This document shows, piece by piece, positions 1-5,658 of a stretch of DNA of 5,658 nt. Below the pieces are notes generated by a model, which saw only the letters and a list, made by a program, of their open reading frames with translations, was not told where the DNA came from and did no database searches. The position numbers and the translations under genes are program-made. This DNA comes from an uncultured Clostridium sp. (GTDB taxonomy: Bacteria > Bacillota > Clostridia > Peptostreptococcales > Peptostreptococcaceae). How positions within the stretch are numbered: position 1 is the first letter of the stretch; every line of letters begins with the position of its first letter. Where the stretch lies: NCBI GenBank assembly GCA_900550335.1, contig URRU01000119.1, positions 1-5,658 on the forward strand. The letters are read 5' to 3'.

Positions 1-580
1 CTGCACCGTCCAGCGTGTGACTTTCTGCCAGACGGTCGCGCAGGTGTGTCAGACGGTCTCTCGGGTCGGGCAGAGACTCCTCGCACAGGCGCTCGTAGGC
101 TGTTAAAATCTGTGCAAGGTCGGACAATTTTTCTGCAAGTACAGCGTCCTCACTCTCCTCGGCAGCCGCAAACAGCGTCTCCGGTGCGACTGCACAGGTT
201 TTGCACTCGTCGATCAGCCGCAGCGCCTCCTGCAGCAGCTCCGGCTTGTCTGCCAGACCCTTCCAAGCACTCAGCCCGCCCTGCACACGGCGTGCCGCCT
301 CCTGCAAGGTCAAAAGCTGACCTGCCGGTGTCAGCATCTGCTGTGCCAGTCCGCCGACCTCAGAGAACACACGGTCAGCCAATCGTGAGAACGTCAGCAC
401 CTCGGCCGTGCGTGCGCCGTGGTTGTGCGTGGCCGCGGCAAGCCGCCGCTCCATCAGGTGCGAGTTCAGCTCGGGCACGAGCAGAATCTGCCGTCCCTCT
501 CCCTTTTCACTCAGCGCCGCGATCTCTCGCAGGATGGCCGTTGTCTTGCCGCTTCCCGCTCGTCCGGTCCAGATCCGCAT
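1..580 (-). CDS. addB: AddB-like ATP-dependent helicase/nuclease subunit B, N-terminal 193 residues (runs off the window)
   Basis: This is the start of a leftward gene, open without a stop from the ATG at 580-578 to the window edge. The protein begins MRIWTGRAGSGKTTAILREI, a Walker A nucleotide-binding loop at residues 6-13 (GRAGSGKT). It continues with LLVPEL at 33-38 and VLTFSRLADRVFSEVGG at 61-77, the pattern seen at the start of Firmicute AddB (RexB) proteins. AddB pairs with AddA to process double-strand DNA ends and load RecA at Chi-like sites. Family members are usually about 1,100-1,200 residues, so most of the protein is outside, including any C-terminal nuclease and Fe-S cysteines. 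The start is supported by AAAGGAGA at 588-595, seven bases upstream. GC content is about 63%, far above the rib genes. The family call rests on remembered motifs; a related UvrD-like or RexB protein is possible. Confidence 0.82.
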   Translation of the reverse strand, partial: MRIWTGRAGSGKTTAILREIAALSEKGEGRQILLVPELNSHLMERRLAAATHNHGARTAEVLTFSRLADRVFSEVGGLAQQMLTPAGQLLTLQEAARRVQGGLSAWKGLADKPELLQEALRLIDECKTCAVAPETLFAAAEESEDAVLAEKLSDLAQILTAYERLCEESLPDPRDRLTHLRDRLAESHTLDGA

Positions 581-612
581 GGCACACTCTCCTTTCGTTT
601 CATAGCTATTTG

Positions 613-641
613 ATTATAGCACAACCGAAGCAAATTGAAAA
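613..641 (-). promoter_or_regulatory. Predicted sigma-A-type promoter of addB
   Basis: On the minus strand a perfect -10 box TATAAT (613-618) lies 17 bases from TTTTCA (636-641), which matches four of six positions of the -35 consensus. Transcription would start near 606, giving a short leader of about 25 bases that contains the ribosome binding site at 588-595. Position and spacing fit the gene at 1-580. There is no experimental support. Confidence 0.6.
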
Positions 642-645
642 TGGA

Positions 646-692
646 GACACCCACCGCAGTGGGCGTCCAGCGAGCAACCGCCCATAGGGCGG
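646..692. other. Two GC-rich hairpins in the intergenic region
   Basis: The first hairpin has stem CCCAC (650-654), loop CGCA and GTGGG (659-663), extended past one mismatch by GAC (646-648) and GTC (665-667). The second has CCGCCC (678-683), loop ATA and GGGCGG (687-692). A mutually exclusive pairing of 659-665 with 679-685 is also possible. Neither stem has a following run of T on either strand, so these are not typical intrinsic terminators. They lie upstream of both the leftward addB promoter and the rightward rib promoter. Their function is unknown; they may be a dispersed repeat of the GC-rich genome. The rest of 693-854 shows no gene I can support. Confidence 0.45.
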
Positions 693-854
693 CTCTTAGC
701 GAGTCGGAATAGAAAACAGGAAATTATCAATAAAGACCGCGTAGTCGTTTTATGCTTTTCGTGCGTTATCCGCTTATTTTCCAGTCTTTTCTGAACTTTT
801 CCGGTGTTTTGTTTGCATTCTCATATTCTGTAAAATTATTTTTTCAAAAAACTC

Positions 855-883
855 TTGCATTTTTCTCCGCTTGGGACTATACT
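855..883 (+). promoter_or_regulatory. Predicted promoter of the FMN riboswitch/rib transcript
   Basis: TTGCAT (855-860) and TATACT (878-883) are separated by exactly 17 bases, each matching most of the sigma-A consensus. The start site would be near 890, about 42 bases before the riboswitch aptamer. Just after it, GGCAGAG (891-897) can pair with CTTTGCC (907-913), placing a small hairpin at or near the 5' end of the RNA. The AT-rich run at 830-852 could serve as an UP element. Local GC is intermediate between the addB and rib regions. Confidence 0.65.
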
Positions 884-931
884 TTCCTCAGGCAGAGTAA
901 TAAAGGCTTTGCCCCGCAAAACCAAATATTT

Positions 932-1052
932 GATTCTTCAGGGCAGGGTGCAATTCCCTACCGGCGGTACAGCCCGCGAGCGGATGCCATTCGGCGGAAG
1001 CATGATTCGGTGAAATTCCGAGGCCGACAGTAAAGTCTGGATGGAAGAAGAT
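932..1052 (+). promoter_or_regulatory. FMN riboswitch aptamer (RFN element)
   Basis: The conserved RFN blocks are present in order: GGGCAGGGTG (941-950), TCCCTACCGGCGGTA (955-969), AGCCCGCGAGC (971-981), GGTGAAATTCCG (1009-1020), GCCGACAGT (1023-1031) and AGTCTGGATGG (1034-1044). The closing P1 stem pairs TCTTC (935-939) with GAAGA (1047-1051); A933-U1052 adds a sixth pair if U934 bulges. A variable hairpin at 980-1001 has TGCC (985-988) and GGCG (993-996) around an ATTC loop. Another, at 1007-1021, pairs TCGG with CCGA. FMN binding to this RNA class usually turns off riboflavin synthesis or transport genes; here it precedes ribD and a terminator, which fits transcription attenuation. P1 is short and slightly irregular, discussed under findings. 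Confidence 0.93.
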
Positions 1053-1099
1053 AAAAGTAATGTAGTAATCTAAAATGCTATATTTATTTTGCATATTAT

Positions 1100-1133
1100 G
1101 CTCTGAAATATTTTATATTTCAGAGCTTTTTTT
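1100..1133 (+). terminator. Riboswitch-controlled intrinsic terminator
   Basis: A perfect 12-base-pair stem (1100-1111 with 1115-1126) with a TTT loop is followed by seven T (1127-1133). It begins 47 bases after the aptamer. Its 5' arm GCTCTGAA (1100-1107) can instead pair with TTCAGGGC (937-944) at the 5' edge of the aptamer, with one G-U wobble. This matches the usual RFN scheme: without FMN an antiterminator forms; with FMN the aptamer closes, freeing the terminator and stopping transcription before ribD. Confidence 0.88.
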
Positions 1134-1237
1134 AGATTTCTATGACATGTATATATTATTTTTTAAAACGGATTATATAGTTTAATAATTTTATATTATA
1201 ATCAAAGTTTAATAAATGAATAATTTTATGTGTACTT

Positions 1238-1281
1238 AAAATAGCAAGACCTGAGATAAAACTTAGGGCTTGCTATTTTTT
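1238..1281 (+). terminator. Second intrinsic terminator hairpin upstream of ribD
   Basis: AAAATAGCAAG (1238-1248) pairs with CTTGCTATTTT (1269-1279). After one A/G mismatch the stem continues as CCTGAG (1250-1255) with CTTAGG (1262-1267, one G-U), around an ATAAAA loop. The T-run at 1276-1281 makes it a terminator on the + strand, and the A-run at 1238-1241 could make it work in the other direction too. It ends 43 bases before ribD, so transcripts that pass the first terminator meet this one. I found no clear antiterminator partner for it. Confidence 0.75.
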
Positions 1282-1324
1282 ATAATCTAAAGATTTATTA
1301 AATTCAAATTATTATGATTGTGAG

Positions 1325-2416
1325 ATGATGATTTTGAATGAAAGGTTTATGAAAATAGCTATTGAGTTAGCAAAAAAAGGTATAGGAAATGTAAATCCTA
1401 ATCCGTTGGTTGGTGCAATAATTGTTAAAGACGATAAAATTATTGGACAAGGTTATCATGAGAAATATGGACAAGGACATGCAGAAGTTAATGCATTTAA
1501 AAGTTTAACTGAAGATGCAACAGGAGCTACTATGTATGTTACTTTAGAACCATGCTCTCATTATGGAAAAACACCACCTTGTGTAGATAGAATTATTGAA
1601 AATAAAATAAGTAAAGTTATTATTGGTATGGTTGATCCTAATCCATTAGTAGCGGGAAATGGAATAGAAAAACTTAAAAAAGCAGGTATAGAAGTTGAAG
1701 TTGGTATTTTAGAAGAAGAATGTAGAAAGATTAATGAAGTATTTATTAAATATATAACTACTAAAAAGCCATTTGTAGTTATGAAAACAGCAATGTCACT
1801 AGATGGAAAAATAGCAACAAAAACTGGTGAATCTAAATGGATAACTAGTGAAAAGTCAAGGTTACAAGTTCATATTTTAAGAAATAAGTTTTCAGGAATT
1901 ATGGTCGGTGTAAATACAATAATAAAGGATAATCCAGAATTAACATGTAGAATGGCTGAAGGTAGTAATCCTATAAGAATAATAGTAGATAGTACATTAA
2001 GAATTCCTCTGAAATCAAAAGTGTTAGAAAATCATGATAATAAGACAATAATAGCTACTACCAAAAAAGTCAATACAACAAAGGTTCAAAAATTATTGAA
2101 AAATAATATTGAAGTTTTAATTATAAATGAAAAAAATGGACGAGTTGATTTAAATGATCTTATGAGAAAGCTTGGAGAGCTTAATATAGATAGCATCTTA
2201 TTAGAAGGTGGAGCAACATTAAATTACTCTGCATTAGAAGAGGGGGTAGTTGATAAAGTAATGGTATATATGGCTCCTAAAATGATAGGAGGAGAAACAG
2301 CTAAAACTCCAGTTGGTGGTAGAGGAATAGATAAATTAAATAATGCTTTTAAACTAAAAAATATAACTACAATGAATGTAGGTGAGGATATTTTAGTAGA
2401 AGGATATATAAGTTAG
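1325..2416 (+). CDS. ribD: Bifunctional RibD: diaminohydroxyphosphoribosylaminopyrimidine deaminase / 5-amino-6-(5-phosphoribosylamino)uracil reductase
   Basis: RibD carries out two successive cytosolic steps of riboflavin synthesis: zinc-dependent deamination of the GTP-derived pyrimidine, then NADPH-dependent reduction of its ribosyl side chain. The deaminase domain (about 1-145) has the zinc motif HAE (52-54) with the catalytic glutamate, and PCSHYGKTPPC supplying Cys77 and Cys86. The reductase domain (about 148-363) shows MKTAMSLDGKIAT, GESKWITS (168-175), GVNTIIKDNPELTCR and LLEGGATLN (292-300). At 363 residues it is full length. The ATG at 1325 keeps the conserved segment before MKIAIELA; ATG 1328 is an equal alternative. 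No strong ribosome binding site is visible (only GTGAG just upstream), which is odd for the first gene. AAAGG before ATG 1349 would suit a shorter start that loses conserved residues. It is first in the operon and under the FMN riboswitch. Confidence 0.97.
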   Translation: MMILNERFMKIAIELAKKGIGNVNPNPLVGAIIVKDDKIIGQGYHEKYGQGHAEVNAFKSLTEDATGATMYVTLEPCSHYGKTPPCVDRIIENKISKVIIGMVDPNPLVAGNGIEKLKKAGIEVEVGILEEECRKINEVFIKYITTKKPFVVMKTAMSLDGKIATKTGESKWITSEKSRLQVHILRNKFSGIMVGVNTIIKDNPELTCRMAEGSNPIRIIVDSTLRIPLKSKVLENHDNKTIIATTKKVNTTKVQKLLKNNIEVLIINEKNGRVDLNDLMRKLGELNIDSILLEGGATLNYSALEEGVVDKVMVYMAPKMIGGETAKTPVGGRGIDKLNNAFKLKNITTMNVGEDILVEGYIS

Positions 2417-2427
2417 GTGATAGTTAT

Positions 2428-3084
2428 ATGTTTACGGGGATAATTGAAGAAGTTGGAATAATTAAAGAAGTTAAAAGAGGAGTTAAATCTTCAAAGTTAA
2501 TTATTAAGGCAAATAAAGTATTAGAAAAAACAAGAGTAGGGGATAGTATTTGCACTAATGGTGTATGCTTGACAGTAACTAATGTAAAAGGTAATAGTTT
2601 TGAAGCTGATGTTATGGCTGAAACATTAAGAAGAAGTAACTTAGGACTTTTAGACATAGGTAATAAGGTAAATTTGGAAAGAGCATTAAATTTGGAAAGC
2701 AGGCTTGGTGGGCATATTGTAAGTGGACATATAGATGGAATAGGTCAGATTATTTCATTAGAAAAAGAGGATAATGCTATTTGGGTTACGGTAAAAGCAG
2801 CAAGTGAAATATTAAGATATGTTGTTTTAAAAGGTTCAATAACTATAGATGGAATAAGCTTAACAGTTGCTTATGTAGATGAAATTATATTTAAAGTTTC
2901 TATAATTCCACATACAGCACAAGAAACAACTTTAGTAAACAAATCTATTGGTGAAACTGTTAATTTAGAATGCGATGTTATTTCAAAATATGTTGAAAAG
3001 TTTATGGGACTTGGATCAAAAGAAGAATATAATCCAAATACATCAATAAGTGAAGAATTTTTAAGAGAAAATGGATTTTTTTAA
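2428..3084 (+). CDS. ribE: Riboflavin synthase, alpha subunit
   Basis: The enzyme dismutates two molecules of 6,7-dimethyl-8-ribityllumazine into riboflavin and a pyrimidine that is recycled by RibH. The 218-residue protein is normal length and has two lumazine-binding barrel repeats. The first runs from [10 protein letters not shown] with [11 protein letters not shown] (40-50). The second covers about 98-190, from [11 protein letters not shown] through [12 protein letters not shown] (136-147) and [11 protein letters not shown] (159-169). The C-terminus [11 protein letters not shown] is the usual trimerisation-type helix end. The start at 2428 is fixed by AGGTGAT (2415-2421), complementary to the 16S rRNA 3' end, which overlaps the ribD stop codon; the genes are 11 bases apart and probably translationally coupled. 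In Bacillus nomenclature this gene is also called ribB. Confidence 0.97.
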   Translation: MFTGIIEEVGIIKEVKRGVKSSKLIIKANKVLEKTRVGDSICTNGVCLTVTNVKGNSFEADVMAETLRRSNLGLLDIGNKVNLERALNLESRLGGHIVSGHIDGIGQIISLEKEDNAIWVTVKAASEILRYVVLKGSITIDGISLTVAYVDEIIFKVSIIPHTAQETTLVNKSIGETVNLECDVISKYVEKFMGLGSKEEYNPNTSISEEFLRENGFF

Positions 3085-3107
3085 GGGGAAAGGAAGTATG
3101 TAAAATG
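3085..3107 (+). promoter_or_regulatory. ribBA ribosome binding site with an ATG-TAA start-stop pair
   Basis: The purine-rich run GGGGAAAGGAAG (3085-3096) precedes two ATG codons. The first (3098-3100) is followed at once by TAA (3101-3103). The second (3105) starts ribBA. The spacing suits the second ATG better (ten bases from AGGA, 3091-3094) than the first (three). Whether ribosomes ever use the first ATG is unknown. Confidence 0.5.
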
Positions 3108-4307
3108 TATAAATTTAATACTATTGAGGAAGCAATTAGTGATATAAAAGATGGAAAGATAATTATTGTTGTAGACAACCCAGATAGGGAAAATGAAGGG
3201 GATCTGCTAATGGCAGCAGAAAAGGTTACAGGTGAAGCCATAAATTTTATGGCTAAGTATGGGCGTGGACTTATTTGCATGCCAGTTGAAGAAGAAAGAT
3301 TAAATGAACTTAAAATAGGCCCAATGGTTGAAAATAATACAGATAATCATGAAACAGCATTTACAGTTGCTATTGACCATGCTAGTACAACTACTGGAAT
3401 TTCTGCATTTGAAAGAGCAATTACGATTCAAAAGGTACTAGATGATAATACTAAACCAGAGGATTTTAGAAGACCAGGGCATGTATTTCCTTTAGTAGCT
3501 AAAAAAAATGGAGTTTTAGAAAGAAATGGGCATACAGAAGCAGCAGTTGATTTGCCTAAACTTGCGGGGTTAAAAGGTGCAGGAGTTATATGTGAAATTA
3601 TGAAGGATGATGGTACAATGGCACGAACTCCAGATTTAGTGGAATTTGCTAAAGTTCATAATTTGAAAATAATAACTATTGAAGAGTTAATAAAGTATAG
3701 GAAAGAAAAAGAAAATAAGGAAGCTAAAGTGGAAAGAGTTGTTGAAATTAAAATGCCAACTAGATATGGTGATTTTAAAATGTATGGATTTATAAATAAG
3801 TTAAATGGAGAGCATCATGTAGCTTTAGTTAAAGGAGATATAACTTCTAATAATTCAGTTTTAATAAGAGTACATTCTGAATGTCTAACTGGAGATGCCT
3901 TAGGCTCTAAAAGATGTGATTGTGGAGAACAATATGATGCAGCTATGAAGAGAATTGCTGAAGAAGGCACTGGAATTTTACTATATATGAGACAAGAAGG
4001 AAGAGGAATTGGACTTATTAATAAGTTAAGGGCTTATGCACTTCAAGATAAAGGCTATGACACTGTTGAAGCTAATGAAATTTTAGGGTTTCCATCAGAT
4101 ATGAGAAGTTATGATGTTGCAGCTGCAATTTTAAAGGATTTAGGAGCCTTTAAGGTAAATTTAATGACTAATAATCCTAGAAAAATAGATGGATTAGAAA
4201 GTCATGGAATAGAAATTGTAAATAGGGTTCCAATTGCAATGAATCACAATGAAAAAAATGAATTTTATCTTCGAACTAAAAAAGAAAAAATGGGACATAT
4301 GATTTAA
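3105..4307 (+). CDS. ribBA: Bifunctional RibBA: 3,4-dihydroxy-2-butanone 4-phosphate synthase / GTP cyclohydrolase II
   Basis: This fusion supplies both precursors of the pathway. The N-terminal RibB domain (about 1-200) converts ribulose 5-phosphate to dihydroxybutanone phosphate plus formate. It shows DRENEGD (27-33), the acidic metal/substrate loop, plus RGLICMP (54-60), [21 protein letters not shown] (123-130) and [10 protein letters not shown] (141-150). The C-terminal RibA domain (about 207-400) opens GTP in a zinc-dependent reaction. It has [20 protein letters not shown] with zinc ligands Cys260, Cys271 and Cys273, RQEGRGIGL (296-304) and MTNNPRKI (354-361), ending in the usual [11 protein letters not shown]. 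The linker (about 198-212) is charged and lysine/glutamate-rich. At 400 residues, with every motif intact, both activities are expected. It begins 20 bases after ribE. Confidence 0.97.
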   Translation: MYKFNTIEEAISDIKDGKIIIVVDNPDRENEGDLLMAAEKVTGEAINFMAKYGRGLICMPVEEERLNELKIGPMVENNTDNHETAFTVAIDHASTTTGISAFERAITIQKVLDDNTKPEDFRRPGHVFPLVAKKNGVLERNGHTEAAVDLPKLAGLKGAGVICEIMKDDGTMARTPDLVEFAKVHNLKIITIEELIKYRKEKENKEAKVERVVEIKMPTRYGDFKMYGFINKLNGEHHVALVKGDITSNNSVLIRVHSECLTGDALGSKRCDCGEQYDAAMKRIAEEGTGILLYMRQEGRGIGLINKLRAYALQDKGYDTVEANEILGFPSDMRSYDVAAAILKDLGAFKVNLMTNNPRKIDGLESHGIEIVNRVPIAMNHNEKNEFYLRTKKEKMGHMI

Positions 4308-4488
4308 ATTTAAATAATAAGAGAAAAAAGTATATGTTTAGTAAAGAGATAAGAGGATAAAGTATTTAGGTTAATAGATGGTAGATATATTTTGACTTAA
4401 TTGGTTAGAATAAGATTTTATTAAAAAGATGTTAGATAAATTGTAAGTTGGAAATTTATATTAAATAAAATTTTAGGAGGAAAAAGAA
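4308..4488 (+). other. Intergenic gap before ribH
   Basis: The 181 bases between ribBA and ribH are much longer than the other gaps in the operon and very AT-rich. I see no hairpin with a T-run, so ribBA transcripts probably continue into ribH. TTGACT (4392-4397) resembles a -35 box, but no good -10 lies 16-18 bases downstream (TTTTAT at 4416-4421 is the nearest), so an internal promoter is weakly supported. The gap ends with the strongest ribosome binding site in the window, AGGAGG at 4475-4480. Confidence 0.4.
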
Positions 4489-4950
4489 ATGAGAATAATA
4501 GAAGGAAATTTAGTAGCACAAGGACTAAAGGTTGGAATAGTAGTAGGTAGATTTAATGAATTTATAGTATCAAAATTATTAGGTGGAGCTTTAGATGGGT
4601 TAAAGAGACATGGGGTAGATGAAGATAATATAGAAGTAACATGGGTTCCAGGAGCATTTGAAATTCCACTAGTAGCAAAGAAAATGGCTCAAAATGATAA
4701 GTATGATGCAGTAATTTGTTTAGGAGCAGTTATTAAAGGATCAACACCCCACTTTGATTATGTTTGTGCAGAAACTTCAAAAGGTATTGCAACAGTATCA
4801 CTTCAAACTGAAAAGCCAGTAATATTCGGAGTATTAACTACAGATAGTATAGAACAAGCTATAGAAAGAGCAGGTACTAAAGGTGGTAACAAAGGATATG
4901 ATGCCGCAGTTACTGCAATTGAAATGGCTAATCTTTTAAATAATTTCTAA
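4489..4950 (+). CDS. ribH: 6,7-dimethyl-8-ribityllumazine synthase
   Basis: RibH condenses 5-amino-6-ribitylaminouracil with dihydroxybutanone phosphate to lumazine, the substrate of RibE; family members assemble as pentamers or 60-subunit shells. The 153-residue length is typical. Diagnostic segments are VGRFNEFI (19-26; Phe22 stacks on the pyrimidine), [15 protein letters not shown] (53-67), [15 protein letters not shown] (78-92) with the catalytic histidine His88, and [14 protein letters not shown] (127-140), which contains the phosphate-binding arginine. AGGAGG lies eight bases before the ATG, the best ribosome binding site in the window, which may favour high output for this multimeric enzyme. 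It follows a 181-base gap after ribBA and is only four bases from the next gene. Confidence 0.97.
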   Translation: MRIIEGNLVAQGLKVGIVVGRFNEFIVSKLLGGALDGLKRHGVDEDNIEVTWVPGAFEIPLVAKKMAQNDKYDAVICLGAVIKGSTPHFDYVCAETSKGIATVSLQTEKPVIFGVLTTDSIEQAIERAGTKGGNKGYDAAVTAIEMANLLNNF

Positions 4951-4954
4951 TATT

Positions 4955-5602
4955 ATGAAGTATATTATTTTTGATTATGATGGTACTTTGCATAATAGCA
5001 TAAGGATTTATGAACCGGCATTTAAAAGAGCATATGATTATTTAGTAAACAATGGTTATGCTGAAGAAAAGGTATTTAAAGAGGATGAAGTTAGTAGGTT
5101 CCTTGGGCTTACTGCAAGACAAATGTGGAATGATTTTATGCCAAGTTTACCAGAGGATGAAAAGAAAAAATGTAGTTCAATCATAGGGGAAGCTATGATT
5201 CAATATATTGATGAAGGGCAAGCAGAATTATATGATGGTACTATAGAAACACTTGTTAAGTTAAATGAATTAGGTTATAAATTAATATTTCTTAGCAATT
5301 GTAAGGTTAGTTATATGAAAAAACACATAGAAATTTTTAGATTAGATAAGTATTTTATAGATTTTTATTGTAGCGAGGATTTTGACTTTAACCCTAAACA
5401 TGAAATTTTTAAGGTTATTAAAGAAAAGCATCAAGGGGATTTTATTATTGTTGGTGATAGGTTTGTTGATATTGAAATAGCTAAAAAGTATAATTTATAT
5501 TCTATTGGATGTGCTTATGGATATGGAAATGATAAAGAACTTAAAGAAGCTGATTATATTATAGATAGTATTAATGAAATTCTTAATATAAGGGAGATAT
5601 AG
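4955..5602 (+). CDS. HAD-superfamily hydrolase, candidate riboflavin-pathway phosphatase
   Basis: The 215-residue protein has the four HAD phosphatase motifs. Motif I is FDYDGT (6-11), with nucleophile Asp7 and acid/base Asp9. Motif II is the serine in FLSN (112-115). Motif III is probably Lys148. Motif IV is GDRFVD (167-172), with metal-binding Asp168 and Asp172. A helical C1-type cap lies between motifs I and II (about 15-90), giving a Gph/PGP-like architecture. It begins four bases after the ribH stop with no visible ribosome binding site, so it probably relies on coupling to ribH translation. Last place in a riboflavin operon suggests, but does not prove, that it dephosphorylates 5-amino-6-(5-phosphoribitylamino)uracil, a step otherwise missing here; HAD enzymes such as E. 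coli YigB and YbjI do this. A general housekeeping sugar-phosphate phosphatase is the main alternative. Confidence 0.88.
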   Translation: MKYIIFDYDGTLHNSIRIYEPAFKRAYDYLVNNGYAEEKVFKEDEVSRFLGLTARQMWNDFMPSLPEDEKKKCSSIIGEAMIQYIDEGQAELYDGTIETLVKLNELGYKLIFLSNCKVSYMKKHIEIFRLDKYFIDFYCSEDFDFNPKHEIFKVIKEKHQGDFIIVGDRFVDIEIAKKYNLYSIGCAYGYGNDKELKEADYIIDSINEILNIREI

Positions 5603-5625
5603 CTTGAATAGCTATATCTCTTTTT
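5594..5625 (+). terminator. Operon-end intrinsic terminator
   Basis: GAGATATAGCT (5594-5604) pairs perfectly with AGCTATATCTC (5610-5620) around a five-base loop and is followed by five T (5621-5625). The 5' arm overlaps the last codons and stop (5600-5602) of the HAD gene. It marks the end of the rib transcript and supports the HAD gene being the last operon member. Nothing recognisable follows in 5626-5658. Confidence 0.9.
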
Positions 5626-5658
5626 CAATATATAATAATATAGTTAGAGAAATATTAC

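Larger units (their letters stand above)
1053..1324 (+). other. AT-rich ribD leader between aptamer and coding region
   Basis: This 272-base stretch holds the riboswitch expression platform and no gene I can support. Base composition drops sharply here (7 G/C in 60 at 1141-1200). It contains two intrinsic terminators, listed separately. A TATAAT at 1197-1202 resembles a -10 box, but the base run 17 positions upstream (TATATA, 1174-1179) is not a convincing -35, so an internal promoter is possible but weak. TTTAATAAAT (1208-1217) is perfectly complementary to ATTTATTAAA (1293-1302), so a longer AT-rich stem could enclose the second terminator. Confidence 0.5.

Noticed and set aside
46..687. 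A long rightward open frame of 213 codons in the GC-rich part
   Set aside because: It is the antisense shadow of the addB-like gene. The product is low-complexity, rich in Arg, Pro, Ser and Ala with no motif, it has no ribosome binding site, and it runs through the addB promoter.
752..1033. A rightward open frame of 93 codons with a hydrophobic N-terminus
   Set aside because: It overlaps the predicted rib promoter and most of the FMN aptamer, whose sequence is explained by RNA structure, and has no credible ribosome binding site.
888..1094. A leftward 68-codon frame across the riboswitch
   Set aside because: It is antisense to the conserved aptamer and has no recognisable protein features.
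2424..2657. A leftward 77-codon frame inside ribE
   Set aside because: It is antisense to a fully motif-supported riboflavin synthase gene.
3002..3280. A leftward 92-codon frame spanning the ribE/ribBA junction
   Set aside because: It is antisense to two well-supported genes and begins and ends without gene-like context.
1..5658. CRISPR arrays, tRNA/rRNA genes, insertion sequences or attachment sites
   Set aside because: Nothing supports any of these: no regularly spaced repeats, no transposase or integrase motif, no terminal inverted repeats and no tRNA-like cloverleaf, despite the composition break.

Overview
The window is the riboflavin (vitamin B2) biosynthesis operon of a low-GC clostridial Firmicute, ribD-ribE-ribBA-ribH plus a HAD-family phosphatase gene, all on the + strand. 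It sits next to the 5' end of a GC-rich addB-like DNA-repair gene on the - strand. The rib genes are very AT-rich (positions 1561-1620 hold 14 G/C in 60), use AGA and TTA codons heavily, and encode Clostridium-like proteins. The addB fragment is about 63% GC (38 of 60 bases in both 1-60 and 481-540) and uses CTG, CGN and GCG codons, as in GC-rich gut Clostridia of the Ruminococcaceae/Oscillospiraceae type. The organism assignment is inferred from composition and protein character, not from a database search.

Layout: 1-580, addB 5' part reading leftward off the window edge, with its own promoter (613-641) and ribosome binding site. 642-854, non-coding, with two GC-rich hairpins (646-692). 855-883, a good sigma-A-type promoter reading rightward. 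932-1052, an FMN riboswitch aptamer (RFN element). 1100-1133, a riboswitch-type intrinsic terminator whose 5' arm can pair with the aptamer's 5' end. 1238-1281, a second long terminator hairpin. 1325-5602, ribD, ribE, ribBA, ribH and a HAD hydrolase, closed by a terminator at 5594-5625.

The genes form a nearly self-contained pathway. The RibA half of RibBA opens GTP. RibD deaminates and reduces the product. A phosphatase, for which the last gene is a good candidate, removes the phosphate. The RibB half makes the four-carbon unit from ribulose 5-phosphate. RibH condenses the two branches to lumazine, and RibE converts lumazine to riboflavin. FMN sensed by the leader would switch the operon off.

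The operon is ordinary and I see no clearly new system. The points worth a second look are the sharp base-composition break around the riboswitch (a chimeric assembly or recent transfer), two terminators in series ahead of ribD, and the HAD gene as a candidate for the often-missing phosphatase step.
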